Below, piece by piece: positions 17,086 to 27,131 of a stretch of 64,000 bases of DNA. The stretch covers positions 124,001 through 188,000 of the forward strand of contig NZ_JBBEWC010000003.1 in NCBI RefSeq assembly GCF_037860775.1. The letters are read 5' to 3'. A model generated the notes under the pieces. That model did no database searches. It was not told where the DNA came from and saw nothing but the letters and a program-made list of their open reading frames with translations. Source of the DNA: Emticicia soli. Its GTDB lineage: Bacteria; Bacteroidota; Bacteroidia; Cytophagales; Spirosomataceae. A program made the translations under genes and the position numbers. Each line of letters begins with the position of its first letter. Position 1 is the first letter of the stretch.

Positions 17086-18681
17086 TTATTGCGTTATCCA
17101 CAATTTTGTTGAATTTACATTCGCTCCACCGGTTGCTGTTTTAAAGTTATCACCGTTGTAGTTGATTTCATTATCAGGGTAGATAAAACGATTAAAACCA
17201 CCAAAGTTTCCTGTATAATATTGTGTATTTGATGTAGACATTGGCGTTTTGTTACCAGTTCTTCTTTTCAAAGTCCATGCATCAAATGGTTGTCTGAATT
17301 GGTCAATCCACAACTGAGCATAGATTTGGTTTAGCGCAGTAGCTGGGTCTGCCGAGTAAGCTACTTTTGCGTTAGTCAACAAGGTGTTTAGTTCGGCTTG
17401 AGTTGCAGTAGCAGAAGCCGGTTTGCCGACTACCCAAACAGGTGAGCTAACAGCAATACCTTTCCACATATTTACTGATGCTTTGATACCCGCTTCGTAT
17501 TCAGCTTTAGCGCTGGCAGCATTAGCGGCTACACCCATACCTCTGTTATATACCTCAGCTTTAATGAAGTGTACTTGTGCCGCTGTTAAGATTAACTCAG
17601 GAATAGAAGTTAAATCTTGTGCGAAATAAAGGTTAACAGGCGAGAAAAGGTTGCTTGCACCTTTGTCGCTCCATGCTGTATAGCGTTTTCTGTCGTATGG
17701 CAAACCACCTTCTGTTGGGGTAACACCCGATACAGGGTTTTGTGGGTATGCTGCCCATTCTCCGGCATTGTTTGGCTCGTAGAAAATTTTAACACGTGGG
17801 TCAAAAATACCGCTACCGTCTTTATTATCGTTTGCCGACATCAGGTTCCACATAGTAGAGCCTAATCTTAAGTAACAGTTTGCATTAAACGACCACTCAC
17901 GCCATTGTAACGAAAGGTTCAATGGTGTAGGCCAGATACCAACGTTATCAGCATCAGTCAACAATGGTTTGCTCATTGCTTCTGTAATGTGCGCAGTTGC
18001 CAATGTTTTGTCTTTGTCATATATCGTAGCAGCGATATATAAACGAAGGCTGTTAGCAAATTTAGTCCACATAGCCACATCACCTTTGAAAAGTGTTTCG
18101 TAGTTACCTAACGAAACCTGCGATGCATCTACTTTCAGGTTATCAACTGCCCATTTAAGGTTAGTCAATATATCGGTGTATATCTCTTGTTGCGTATTGT
18201 ATTTCGCTTTATACACACCTGTACCTTTCGTAGCTGCTAAAGCTGCATAACCAGCTTCTTTATAAGGCATTGCACCAAAGTAGTTGGTAGCTTTGAAGCT
18301 CTTATAAGCCATGATGGTTTTCAACATAGCCGATACGTTGTTCATTGAGCTTGGGTTTTCACTTTTTTCAATGCGGTCTTCTATAATACGTGCGTTAGCT
18401 AGCGTATAGTAGTAGTTGTCCCAAACGGCATCTCTGGCGTTATCGAACGGATAAGAACCCGATGTAATAGCCGCCTGTTGGGTAATAGGGTATATCCAGG
18501 CATTCATTACCGATTGCTCTCCGGCTGTTAGTGGCAACGAGCTCACCACTGCATTGAACATTTCAGGGGTAGAAGCGCTATTAGGTTTATCCCAAGGCGC
18601 ATTGATTTCTTCAAAATCATTCTTACATGATGCTGTCGCAATCAGTAAGGCAACGATAGATATTTTTGATAGATATTTCAT
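17086..18681 (-). CDS. SusD/RagB-like surface glycan-binding lipoprotein
   Basis: 531 residues. The signal peptide ends in the lipobox ATAS-C19, so the mature protein is a lipoprotein, probably exposed on the outer membrane and acting as the lid of its SusC partner. The domain matches the SusD-like group by its helical repeats (SLRLYIAATIYD, ILTAAQVHFIKAEVYNRG) and the final INYNGDNF segment. It lies 18 bases downstream of the SusC gene, the usual order and spacing. The glycan is inferred from the neighbouring enzymes to be an N-glycan or glyco-asparagine fragment. Confidence 0.93.
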   Translation of the reverse strand: MKYLSKISIVALLIATASCKNDFEEINAPWDKPNSASTPEMFNAVVSSLPLTAGEQSVMNAWIYPITQQAAITSGSYPFDNARDAVWDNYYYTLANARIIEDRIEKSENPSSMNNVSAMLKTIMAYKSFKATNYFGAMPYKEAGYAALAATKGTGVYKAKYNTQQEIYTDILTNLKWAVDNLKVDASQVSLGNYETLFKGDVAMWTKFANSLRLYIAATIYDKDKTLATAHITEAMSKPLLTDADNVGIWPTPLNLSLQWREWSFNANCYLRLGSTMWNLMSANDNKDGSGIFDPRVKIFYEPNNAGEWAAYPQNPVSGVTPTEGGLPYDRKRYTAWSDKGASNLFSPVNLYFAQDLTSIPELILTAAQVHFIKAEVYNRGMGVAANAASAKAEYEAGIKASVNMWKGIAVSSPVWVVGKPASATATQAELNTLLTNAKVAYSADPATALNQIYAQLWIDQFRQPFDAWTLKRRTGNKTPMSTSNTQYYTGNFGGFNRFIYPDNEINYNGDNFKTATGGANVNSTKLWITQ

Positions 18682-18699
18682 GATTCTGTGTTAAATAGA

Positions 18700-21600
18700 T
18701 TATAGCCTTGCTTTTAATGAAAAACCTAAATCACGCGTACCCGGATATTGCGACCATTGGAAACCTTGTGCGTTACCAATACCGTTGATAGCCTCTGGGT
18801 TCATTCTGTCAGGCAAGGTTGTGAATAAATAGAACAGGTTACGACCAACAAACGAGATGTCTAATCCTTGTAAGAATCCGGTACGTTTTACGATAGCCGA
18901 CGGAACAGAGTAAGTAAGGTTAACCTCACGTAGTTTTGCCCATGAGTTTTCGAAAACCAAGTTGCTTCTAGGCATTTTGATGTTCGACCAGCCCATATAC
19001 TGACCTGCATATTTATACATATAATGTACTACATCTGTGTTTTTAGTACCATCGCCAAATACACCTTCTAAAATCACACCGTGGTTAGCTGTGCTACCAT
19101 CTGGGTAAGTATAAGGTAATCCACCACCGTTTCTTTCAAGCAATGTGCTTGGCGACAAACCGTGTCCCATAGAAGCACCGTAGTCAGCAGAATAAATATC
19201 ACCACCGATTTTAAAGTCGGTCATTACATACAAGCTGAAGTTTTTGTAACGGAAGTTGTTGCTCAAACCACCCGTTAATTTCGGCGTAGTGTTACCAATA
19301 GCTACAGGGTCGGCAGTGGTTACGTATTGTGTACCTACTACAGCACCAGTAGTTTTATCTAATACTTTTTGTACAACTTTTTGTCCGTTAAGGTAAGTGT
19401 AGTCATAACCATAGATAGTACCATAGTTTTCACCTGCTCTTACATACATCAAGCCACCGTTTGTTCCCCAAAGGTCACCTAATGGGTAACGATCGATACC
19501 TTCAGCTAATGAAATAACTTTGTTTTGGTTGTGCGCACCGTTCAAAGCTAAGTCCCATTTGAATGAACCTGAGCTGATAGGAGTAGCTCTGATAATAAAC
19601 TCGAAACCTTTGTTAGCAAGCTCTCCGGTGTTGAATGTAACCGCAGTTGCACCCGACGAAGTAGCCAACGAAGAACTTAAAATCTGGCTGGTTGCTCTTG
19701 TTTGGTAGTAAGTCAACTCCATGCTTAATTTACCTGCCAAGAAACCTAACTCAGTACCAATTTCAAACGACTTGTTACGTTGTGGTTGCAACAAAGCAGC
19801 CGGAGGCAAAGTAGTTTGTAAGCTACGCACTGGTAAACCACCGAATGAAGTAGCAGCAGTACCGTTGATAGTATTGGTAATGGTAGATGTATTGTAAGTA
19901 TATTGCGTCAAGTACGGGTTAGTACCATTTGCACTTTCTGCCAACGACAATTTCAATTTACCATAGCTTAGGAAGTTCTGGTTTTTGAATGCATCAATAG
20001 CCTCAGTGAATACAAAGCTTAAGCTTCCTGATGGGAAGAAGTAAGAAGAAGTAGCAATTGGTAAAGTAGACGACCAGTCGTTTCTTCCTGTTAATTGCAA
20101 GTATAAATAGTTGTTATACGAGATGTCGAAGATACCAAACAATGAGTTCAGGTTTAAATCGTAACGAGTTTCACCAGTCGTGATTTTGGTTTTATCAAGG
20201 TTGTTGTTCAAGTAGTATTTGAACGGAACGTCGAAGTTACCAGCATTCCAAGTGTTTACACCGTGGCTTCTGCTACGCAATGCCGAGTTACCAATCAATA
20301 AACTAGTATTGAATTTAGAACCAAACAAACCATCTTTATGCAAAGTTGTAAATGCTTCAAAGTTCAAATCCTGGTTAGCAATGTTTTCAACACCGTATGC
20401 ACCCTGAATACCCGCTACATCTACTGGCGTATTTTTGCTTTCGATACTAGTAGTAGAGTTGTTGATAGAGGCACGTCCTGCAAGGTTCAACCAAGGAGTA
20501 ATATCAGCCGATAAACGTAATGAACCTAACAATTGGTTACGTGACAAACGTTGGTTGTTTTCGTAGAATTTCCAGAACATATCCTTAAACGCATTGTTGT
20601 TGTAAGGATAGTATTTGAATGGAGACGATTGGTCGAAAAGGTTTTTGCTTCCATCAGCGTTTTTGTAAGTATCTAACTCTAACGGAATATAATCGCGCGA
20701 CATACCGTGAATCATGAAGTTAGCCCAACCATTATCGTTAGCCGACTCAGGCGTGTTCAAACGGTTGTAGTTAGTATAACTTGTATTGATTTCAGCTTTT
20801 ACTTTTTTCGAGATATTTAACGACGAGCCTAAGTTTACGTTAGTTTGGTCGTAGTTACTGTTAGGTACAATCGCTTTGTTGTCTAATCTGGTTAAACCAA
20901 CACGTAGCGTACCGTAGTCGCCACCACCGCTGAACGATAGGTTGTGCGTATTTGTCATACCAGTTCTGAAATACGCTTTTCTGTTATCTGGTTGTGCTTC
21001 CCATTTACGTTTTGTGCCATCCCACCAGATTAACTCTGTGCCATCTAGTTTATGTCCCCAAGAAGAAGCAGGGCCATACCAGCTGAAAATATCCCATGAT
21101 GAATAACCACCCGGAATCGGGCCACCACTGCGGTAATTGTTGTTTACATCTTGTGCATCCCAAGGATAATTACCTGGGTAACGAAGCTCGCCAGAAGCAG
21201 TAGTAGGGAATGGTTGCGTAGCCGACCAAAGTGCAGAAGCTGCACCATAACCGTACTCATTTTGCATATCCATGTAGCGGTAAGCAGTAGTTGATAAAGA
21301 CGAGAAGTTATAGTCTAAACCGAAACCTTCTCTTTTTCCACCTTTTTTGCTTGTAATCATGATAACCCCATTGGCACCACGTGCACCATAAAGTGCAGCT
21401 GCGTTAGCACCTTTCAAAACCGTAATGTCTTCAACCTCATCACTATTCACAAAGTTCAGGAACGAACCCCAGTCTTTAGGGCTGGTTAGGTCACCGCTTT
21501 TACCTTGTGTACCGCCTACAGGGTCATTTTGTACCTGAATACCATCAATAACGATTAGCGGTTGGTTGCTTCCTAAGATACTGTTGTTACCTCTGATAAC

Positions 21601-22092
21601 GATTCTTTGTGAGCTACCTTGTACACCATTTGGTGTTGAGATATTCAAACCGGCTGATTTACCCATCAAACCCGAAGCGATATCAGGCGGAGCGGCTTGT
21701 ACTAATTCTTTTGAAGCGATTTTCTGAGCAGAATAACCGATTGATTTTGACTCTCTTTTGATACCAAGAGCGGTTACTACAACCTCGTTTAATTGTTGAG
21801 CGTCTTCTACTAATTCAACATCAACAATCGAGCGGCCATTTATGTTAACATTTTGAGTTGTAAAACCAATAAACGAAACAACAACTGTGCTGTTTAGGTT
21901 AGGTACGCTCAAAGAGTATTTCCCTTCAGGGTCTGTTATGGTTCCGTTGGCTGTACCTTTTACAGTTACCGAAACACCAGGTAGGGGTTCTCCGCCATTT
22001 GAAGTCACCTTACCTGTAATCGTTTGAGCTAATACTGGCAGGCTAAAGCCCATCAATAATACCAGCACCAACTTTGGTAAAAAATTTCTCAT
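18700..22092 (-). CDS. SusC/RagA-like TonB-dependent outer membrane transporter
   Basis: 1130 residues. Signal peptide 1-23 (ends LPVLAQ), a carboxypeptidase-D-like domain (about 24-105), the conserved LNEVVVTALGIKRESKSIGYS linker, a plug domain (about 115-250, with NNSILGSNQPLIVIDGI and MITSKKGGKREGFGLD), then a large beta-barrel ending in an aromatic-basic C-terminus. It imports oligosaccharides with TonB energy and works as a complex with the SusD protein downstream. Its start lies 686 bases from the divergent ROK regulator. The leader is long, about 270 bases if the predicted promoter is right. Confidence 0.95.
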   Translation of the reverse strand: MRNFLPKLVLVLLMGFSLPVLAQTITGKVTSNGGEPLPGVSVTVKGTANGTITDPEGKYSLSVPNLNSTVVVSFIGFTTQNVNINGRSIVDVELVEDAQQLNEVVVTALGIKRESKSIGYSAQKIASKELVQAAPPDIASGLMGKSAGLNISTPNGVQGSSQRIVIRGNNSILGSNQPLIVIDGIQVQNDPVGGTQGKSGDLTSPKDWGSFLNFVNSDEVEDITVLKGANAAALYGARGANGVIMITSKKGGKREGFGLDYNFSSLSTTAYRYMDMQNEYGYGAASALWSATQPFPTTASGELRYPGNYPWDAQDVNNNYRSGGPIPGGYSSWDIFSWYGPASSWGHKLDGTELIWWDGTKRKWEAQPDNRKAYFRTGMTNTHNLSFSGGGDYGTLRVGLTRLDNKAIVPNSNYDQTNVNLGSSLNISKKVKAEINTSYTNYNRLNTPESANDNGWANFMIHGMSRDYIPLELDTYKNADGSKNLFDQSSPFKYYPYNNNAFKDMFWKFYENNQRLSRNQLLGSLRLSADITPWLNLAGRASINNSTTSIESKNTPVDVAGIQGAYGVENIANQDLNFEAFTTLHKDGLFGSKFNTSLLIGNSALRSRSHGVNTWNAGNFDVPFKYYLNNNLDKTKITTGETRYDLNLNSLFGIFDISYNNYLYLQLTGRNDWSSTLPIATSSYFFPSGSLSFVFTEAIDAFKNQNFLSYGKLKLSLAESANGTNPYLTQYTYNTSTITNTINGTAATSFGGLPVRSLQTTLPPAALLQPQRNKSFEIGTELGFLAGKLSMELTYYQTRATSQILSSSLATSSGATAVTFNTGELANKGFEFIIRATPISSGSFKWDLALNGAHNQNKVISLAEGIDRYPLGDLWGTNGGLMYVRAGENYGTIYGYDYTYLNGQKVVQKVLDKTTGAVVGTQYVTTADPVAIGNTTPKLTGGLSNNFRYKNFSLYVMTDFKIGGDIYSADYGASMGHGLSPSTLLERNGGGLPYTYPDGSTANHGVILEGVFGDGTKNTDVVHYMYKYAGQYMGWSNIKMPRSNLVFENSWAKLREVNLTYSVPSAIVKRTGFLQGLDISFVGRNLFYLFTTLPDRMNPEAINGIGNAQGFQWSQYPGTRDLGFSLKARL

Positions 22093-22363
22093 ATAATTTG
22101 ACTTGGGTTAAAAATGATTGCTTTAAAAATTCTGGTGGTTTTCTCGGCTAAGCCCTTTTATAGTATATATAAACCTAAGAAAACCCATGAAAGCCGCTTC
22201 TATAAAACTATCATACAGAAGCTTAAAATAATTGATAATACGAATTACCTACTATATACTTTGCTTCAATAGTAGGGTGAGACTTTAATGTGATTTTAGC
22301 TATATTTTGACGATTTTAGGTTAAACATTCTTATTGATATTAATAACATACGCCTCTTTTACT

Positions 22364-22393
22364 CATAAATAAGAATAAAGAGTTTAGGGCAAA
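22364..22393 (-). promoter_or_regulatory. Predicted susC promoter
   Basis: On the minus strand TTTG (22393-22390) is followed after 18 bases by TATTTATG (22371-22364), one mismatch from TAnnTTTG. It would give a leader of about 265 bases. The -33 element is part of the 13-bp repeat. Confidence 0.4.
22381..22393 (-). repeat. 13-bp divergent repeat, susC side
   Basis: AGTTTAGGGCAAA on the plus strand. It is the exact reverse complement of 22679-22691, so each divergent gene has TTTGCCCTAAACT upstream in its own sense. Candidate operator for the ROK regulator or another regulator (inference). Confidence 0.5.
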
Positions 22394-22678
22394 TAAAGAC
22401 TGTTAGTTGTGAGTGGATTTAGGAATGCGGATTAAAAGCTGTTTTCTGAAATTAAATATTGTTAGGTTAGGCTTGTTAAGATTTTTTTAAAAAAATGTTA
22501 AATATGATTACAAACATAAATAAAAATTATTTAATAAAAACTAATTATTAAATTTTTTTAAAAATATATGATATGTTATTAAATTTTATATGATATTTAG
22601 GCTCAATTTGCAAAAAAACGCCCGATGATGTTAAGTCAAGTTGTTTTTTTAATAAATTGCTTAATAGATTTTTAAAAT

Positions 22679-22691
22679 TTTGCCCTAAACT
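22679..22691 (+). repeat. 13-bp divergent repeat, ROK side
   Basis: TTTGCCCTAAACT, the inverted partner of 22381-22393, 87 bases before the ROK start codon. A TACCTTTT box at 22712-22719 could be the -7 element of the regulator's promoter. Confidence 0.5.
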
Positions 22692-22778
22692 AAACCCAAA
22701 CTCTTCTTGCGTACCTTTTCTTTTGCTCGCTAGGTATGTCAATGTATGGGCCTAACCTTACTTTAACTATAAAAAACA

Positions 22779-24014
22779 ATGTCTGAAATTACTCTCGATA
22801 GCGAGATTGAAATGACCAATAAAGAGTCGGTCATTGACATCAAGAAAAACAAACAAAAAAAAGGGATTGTAACCGAACTGTACTTTAACGAAACAAATAC
22901 CATATCGGAGCTATCTCACTCTTTACACATCAGTATTCCATCTATCACTGCTCTTATTGAAGAATTAGTTGAAGAAAAATGGGTTGTTGAAACCGGCTTT
23001 GGTGTTTCTAAGCAAGGGCGCCGTCCGGCTATCTATGGGATCAACCCCAAAGAAAAGTTTGTATTGATACTCGATATTAATACACACGATACCAAAGTGC
23101 TGATTCTGAATCTGCGGAATCAGGTAATTTTTACACAAGTATTTGACTTACAACTAAAAAACAATCCCGTATTTCTTGAAACACTTTTTACATTAGTTGA
23201 TACAGTAGTAGAGCAGAAAATAACAAAAGGTAAAAAACTTATTGCTTGTGGCGTGTCTATCCCCGGTTTGGTGAATAAGAATACGGGTATCAATTACACC
23301 TACAAGAGCCTTAATAGTGAGAATAAATCATTAGGTAAGTCAATAGAAGAGCATTTTAAGCTACCAGCCTTTGTTATCAACGACTCTAAAGCAACAGCCT
23401 TTGGCGAATATCGCTTTGGTTTGGCTAAAGGTAAACACCATGTACTATCTATTAATGTTGACTGGGGTATTGGTTTAGGAATAGTAGTAAATGGTGAGAT
23501 TTTTGATGGTGCTTCGGGCTTTGCAGGTGAGTTGGGGCATATTCAGGTAAACCCTGACGGGGTACTGTGTACTTGCGGAAAAGTAGGCTGTCTGGATACT
23601 ATTACCTCAGCTTCTTCGCTGCTTAAAAACATAAAAGATGGCCTGCGCCAGGGCAAAGTGTCGAAGCTGGGAGAGTACAAAGACCGTGTTGAAGATATAA
23701 ACCTTGAAATGGTGATTGAAGCCGCCCAACAAGGCGACGCCTTTGCTATTGATATTATTCATAATATTGGCTTGGAGCTAGGCAAGGGGCTTTCGATAGC
23801 TGTGCATTTATTCAATCCGCAGATTATCATTATCGATGGTGTACTTTCAAAGGCGCAAAAACTGATTGTTAATCCTATTGAGCACGCTATTAACAAGTAC
23901 TGCCTGACCGACTTCAAAGAAGACCTCAGTATAGAGATTTCGCAATTGGGCGAAAACGCCAAAATATATGGCGTGCATACCTATGTAGTAGAAAATCTAT
24001 TGAAAGCAGTATAA
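22779..24014 (+). CDS. ROK family transcriptional regulator (NagC/XylR type)
   Basis: 411 residues. An N-terminal winged helix-turn-helix (about 25-85: NTISELSHSLHISIPSITALIEELVEE) is joined to a ROK sugar-kinase-like domain. The ROK zinc site is complete: H254 (GHIQVNPDG) and C264-x-C266-x4-C271 (CTCGKVGCLD). It should bind DNA and release it, or the reverse, on binding a sugar such as GlcNAc, GlcNAc-6-P or mannose; which one is not readable. It heads the plus-strand enzyme series and is divergent from susC, so it is the likely regulator of the locus. GH125 follows after 46 bases. Confidence 0.9.
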   Translation: MSEITLDSEIEMTNKESVIDIKKNKQKKGIVTELYFNETNTISELSHSLHISIPSITALIEELVEEKWVVETGFGVSKQGRRPAIYGINPKEKFVLILDINTHDTKVLILNLRNQVIFTQVFDLQLKNNPVFLETLFTLVDTVVEQKITKGKKLIACGVSIPGLVNKNTGINYTYKSLNSENKSLGKSIEEHFKLPAFVINDSKATAFGEYRFGLAKGKHHVLSINVDWGIGLGIVVNGEIFDGASGFAGELGHIQVNPDGVLCTCGKVGCLDTITSASSLLKNIKDGLRQGKVSKLGEYKDRVEDINLEMVIEAAQQGDAFAIDIIHNIGLELGKGLSIAVHLFNPQIIIIDGVLSKAQKLIVNPIEHAINKYCLTDFKEDLSIEISQLGENAKIYGVHTYVVENLLKAV

Positions 24015-24060
24015 ATTTTATGCCCGTTTAGGGTATTCTTTCCATAATATTTTCTTTTCA

Positions 24061-25482
24061 ATGCAAAACCTGAATCGAAGAACTTTTATTAAAACTACTT
24101 CTCTTGCCGGAATCGGCCTGATGGCAGGTAATAGTGTTTTTGCTGCCGATTTTCCAACAGTGCGTGTTGCACCAGAGAAGAGAAACTTTAGTAGTGAGGC
24201 TATTGAAGCCACAATTCAACGTATGAAGTCGGCAATTAAAGACAAAGAGCTGGCTTGGTTGTTTGAAAACTGTTTCCCGAATACATTGGACACTACGGTT
24301 ATTTTTAAAACCAAAAACGAGCGGCCTGATACTTTTGTAATTACGGGCGATATTCATGCCATGTGGTTGCGTGATAGCACTGCGCAAGTGTGGCCTTATT
24401 TGCCTTTAATTAAACAAGATGCTCGCCTGAAAGATTTAATTGCAGGTGTTATCAACCGCCAGACGGAGTGTATCTTGATTGACCCTTATGCCAATGCCTT
24501 TAACGATGGTCCGGGTAAATCGGAATGGGTAACAGACCATACTGATATGAAACCAGAGCTACACGAACGCAAATGGGAATTGGATTCTCTTTGCTATACT
24601 GTTCGTTTAGCTTATCATTACTGGAAGACATCTGGTGATACGAGCGTCTTCGATGCAAAATGGTTTGAAGCTGCTAAACTGATTATAGCCACTTGCAAAG
24701 AACAACAACGCTTGACCAACAGGGGCAAATACCGCTTTGGACGCACCACCTCATGGTCGACAGATACTGTGCCGGGTAATGGCTATGGCAACAATACCAA
24801 ACCAAACGGCTTGATTCACAGTGTTTTTCGTCCGTCTGACGATGCCACTGTTTATCCGTTCCTGATTCCTTCCAATCTGTTTGCTGTACTTTCTTTCCGT
24901 CAGTTAGCCGAAATATCAGAGAAAGTAATTAAAGATGCGGCTTTTGCCAAAGAATGTACAGCCTTGGCAAATCAGGTAGAAGCAGCTATTAAGAAATACG
25001 CTATTATCAAACACCCTGTTTATGGGCCAATATATGCCATGGAGGTTGATGGCTTCGGTAATTGTTTGTTGCAAGACGATGCCAACGTACCTAATCTATT
25101 AAGCCAGCCGTATTTAGGCTCTCTGAAAACAACAGACCCGATTTATCAGAATACTCGTCGGTTTGTGTTGAGCGATAGCAACCCTTATTTCTTCAAGGGT
25201 AAAGCTGCCGAAGGTATTGGTAGCCCGCATACACTTGTTGACCAGATATGGCCAATGAGCATTATTATGCGTGCCATGACCTCGAATAACGACCAGGAGA
25301 TTTTGTCGCAATTACGCTTCCTCAAGAATACACATGCAGGCACAGGCTTTATGCACGAGTCGTTCGATAAAGATGATGCCAGCAAGTTTACCCGCAAATG
25401 GTTTGCATGGGCTAATACACTATTTGGCGAGATGCTTTTGAAAGTAGAACGTGAGCGCCCGCATCTGTTGAAGAATGTATAA
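24061..25482 (+). CDS. GH125 exo-alpha-1,6-mannosidase
   Basis: 473 residues, the usual length for GH125 (former DUF1237). Residues 1-28 form a twin-arginine-like signal (N-R6-R7-T-F-I-K, then a hydrophobic core ending SVFA), so export by Tat is likely. Family blocks include TGDIHAMWLRDSTAQVWPY, RPSDDATVYPFLIPSNLF and LLQDDANVPNLLSQPYLG. Known members are metal-independent, inverting enzymes removing alpha-1,6-mannose from N-glycan-type mannosides. It is the first enzyme after the ROK regulator and very likely co-transcribed with it. Confidence 0.93.
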   Translation: MQNLNRRTFIKTTSLAGIGLMAGNSVFAADFPTVRVAPEKRNFSSEAIEATIQRMKSAIKDKELAWLFENCFPNTLDTTVIFKTKNERPDTFVITGDIHAMWLRDSTAQVWPYLPLIKQDARLKDLIAGVINRQTECILIDPYANAFNDGPGKSEWVTDHTDMKPELHERKWELDSLCYTVRLAYHYWKTSGDTSVFDAKWFEAAKLIIATCKEQQRLTNRGKYRFGRTTSWSTDTVPGNGYGNNTKPNGLIHSVFRPSDDATVYPFLIPSNLFAVLSFRQLAEISEKVIKDAAFAKECTALANQVEAAIKKYAIIKHPVYGPIYAMEVDGFGNCLLQDDANVPNLLSQPYLGSLKTTDPIYQNTRRFVLSDSNPYFFKGKAAEGIGSPHTLVDQIWPMSIIMRAMTSNNDQEILSQLRFLKNTHAGTGFMHESFDKDDASKFTRKWFAWANTLFGEMLLKVERERPHLLKNV

Positions 25483-25575
25483 TTAGTAAACAATAATTCA
25501 GAATAATACAGAGAATCAGAAAGTAGAAGAAACACATTCTTCTTGTTTCTTTCTGCATTCTCCATCAGCAAAAAA

Positions 25576-27009
25576 ATGAAAAAAACACTTATCACTATCC
25601 TGATAGCGATTATCGGCCAAACGCTTTCTGCCCAGCAACATGCTGAGCAGAATCATGATAAATATGTAGTGCCAAGCGACCCACAGGTAAAAGCCAAACT
25701 TAGCCAATGGCAAAATGTAAAATTTGGTTTAATGATGCACTGGGGTACCTATAGTAAATGGGGTATTGTAGAAAGCTGGAGCCTTTGCCCTGAAGACGAA
25801 GGCTGGTGTGAGCGCAAAGGCCCGTACAAAGACAATTGGTATGAGTACAAAAAAGCCTACGAAGACCTGCCTAAAACCTTTAATCCGGTGCAGTTTAATC
25901 CTGAAAAATGGGCTGCTGCGGCAAAAAATGCAGGCATGAAATACCTGGTTTTCACAACAAAGCACCATGATGGTTTTGCTATGTTTGATACCAAACAAAG
26001 CGACTATAAAATTACAAATACACCTTTTGCTTCTAACCCGAAGAGCAATATTGCTAAAGAGGTTTTCGGTGCTTTCCGTAATAACGATTTCATGATTGGT
26101 GCCTATTTCTCAAAACCAGACTGGCATTCAAACGATTATTGGTGGTCTTATTTCCCACCGAAAGACCGTAACCCATCGTATCATCCTGAGAAATATCCTG
26201 AGAAATGGAAAAACTTTAAACAGTTTACCTACAATCAGATAGAAGAACTGATGAGCGATTATGGTAAAATGGATATTCTTTGGCTTGATGGTGGTTGGGT
26301 GCGTCCGTTCAGCACAATCGATTCATCTGTTTCGTGGCAAAGAACTATTCCTTTCGACCAGGACATTGACATGCCTCGCATTGCTAAAATGGCAAGAGGG
26401 CATCAGCCTGGCTTGCTGGTAGTAGACAGAACTGTGAGTGGTGAATTTGAAAACTATGTTACGCCTGAGCAACAGATACCAGACCACTATATGCCTATAC
26501 CTTGGGAAACGTGTATGACAATGGGCGAGTCGTGGAGCTATGTACCTAAAGATAATTTTAAACCTGCCCGAAAATTAATCCATATTCTGACCGACGTAGT
26601 ATCAAAAAATGGTAACTTGCTCTTGAATATTCCTCCAAGTCCAGACGGAGATTATCATCCGGATGCGTACCAACGTTTGGAAGAAATTGGCAAGTGGATG
26701 AAGGTAAACAGCGAGGCTATCTATAACACAAGAGGTGATAATGAGATAGGCCAGCAAAACAAATTGGTGTTTACACACAATGCCAATACAACTTATGCCA
26801 TTTATAGAGCAGATGAAGGCGAGGCGCTTCCGGCTAGCATTGAAATCAGCAAACTTACATTAGCCAAAAATGCAGTAGTTACTTTAGTAGGTCGTACCGA
26901 GAAACTGAAATGGGCTGCAAAAGATGGAAAAGTGGTAGTAGAGATTCCGGAAAAAGTGAGAAAAACTGCAGGCGATAGCTATGCATGGGTATTGAAAATT
27001 GTAAGATAA
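25576..27009 (+). CDS. GH29 alpha-L-fucosidase (first copy)
   Basis: 477 residues from the ATG at 25576, which opens a clean Sec signal peptide (MKKTLITILIAIIGQTLSAQ). An in-frame ATG at 25543 would place eleven extra residues before it. GH29 motifs: MHWGTYSKWG, KHHDGFAMFDTK, and the nucleophile aspartate D238 in ILWLDGGW, followed by the catalytic-domain end RLEEIGKWMKVNSEAIY and a short C-terminal beta-domain. It is a retaining fucosidase. It lies 93 bases after GH125 and 122 before the glycosylasparaginase, and has diverged strongly from the second GH29 of the locus. Confidence 0.93.
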   Translation: MKKTLITILIAIIGQTLSAQQHAEQNHDKYVVPSDPQVKAKLSQWQNVKFGLMMHWGTYSKWGIVESWSLCPEDEGWCERKGPYKDNWYEYKKAYEDLPKTFNPVQFNPEKWAAAAKNAGMKYLVFTTKHHDGFAMFDTKQSDYKITNTPFASNPKSNIAKEVFGAFRNNDFMIGAYFSKPDWHSNDYWWSYFPPKDRNPSYHPEKYPEKWKNFKQFTYNQIEELMSDYGKMDILWLDGGWVRPFSTIDSSVSWQRTIPFDQDIDMPRIAKMARGHQPGLLVVDRTVSGEFENYVTPEQQIPDHYMPIPWETCMTMGESWSYVPKDNFKPARKLIHILTDVVSKNGNLLLNIPPSPDGDYHPDAYQRLEEIGKWMKVNSEAIYNTRGDNEIGQQNKLVFTHNANTTYAIYRADEGEALPASIEISKLTLAKNAVVTLVGRTEKLKWAAKDGKVVVEIPEKVRKTAGDSYAWVLKIVR

Positions 27010-27023
27010 TATTTTCGTCGGGG

Positions 27024-27064
27024 TGGTTTCCGGCTGAAAAACATCTTTCAATAACCGGAAACCA
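27024..27064 (+). terminator. Hairpin after the first GH29
   Basis: TGGTTTCCGG (27024-27033) pairs with CCGGAAACCA (27055-27064). There is no T-run behind it, so it may attenuate or stabilise the message rather than end it. Confidence 0.5.
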
Positions 27065-27131
27065 GTAGATGATATAACATTAGAATAAAAAACGTTTACT
27101 TACATAAACATAACCTAAAAGCAACAAACTA

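Larger units (their letters stand above)
22093..22778. other. 686-bp AT-rich divergent control region
   Basis: No convincing gene. A 64-codon open frame at 22548-22742 on the minus strand lies in the most AT-rich part and lacks coding character. The region holds a predicted susC promoter and two copies, in opposite orientation, of the 13-mer AGTTTAGGGCAAA. Confidence 0.7.

Noticed and set aside
22548..22742. 64-codon open frame on the minus strand in the susC/ROK intergenic region
   Set aside because: It lies in the most AT-rich DNA of the window, shows no recognisable protein features and overlaps the ROK promoter region and one 13-bp motif.
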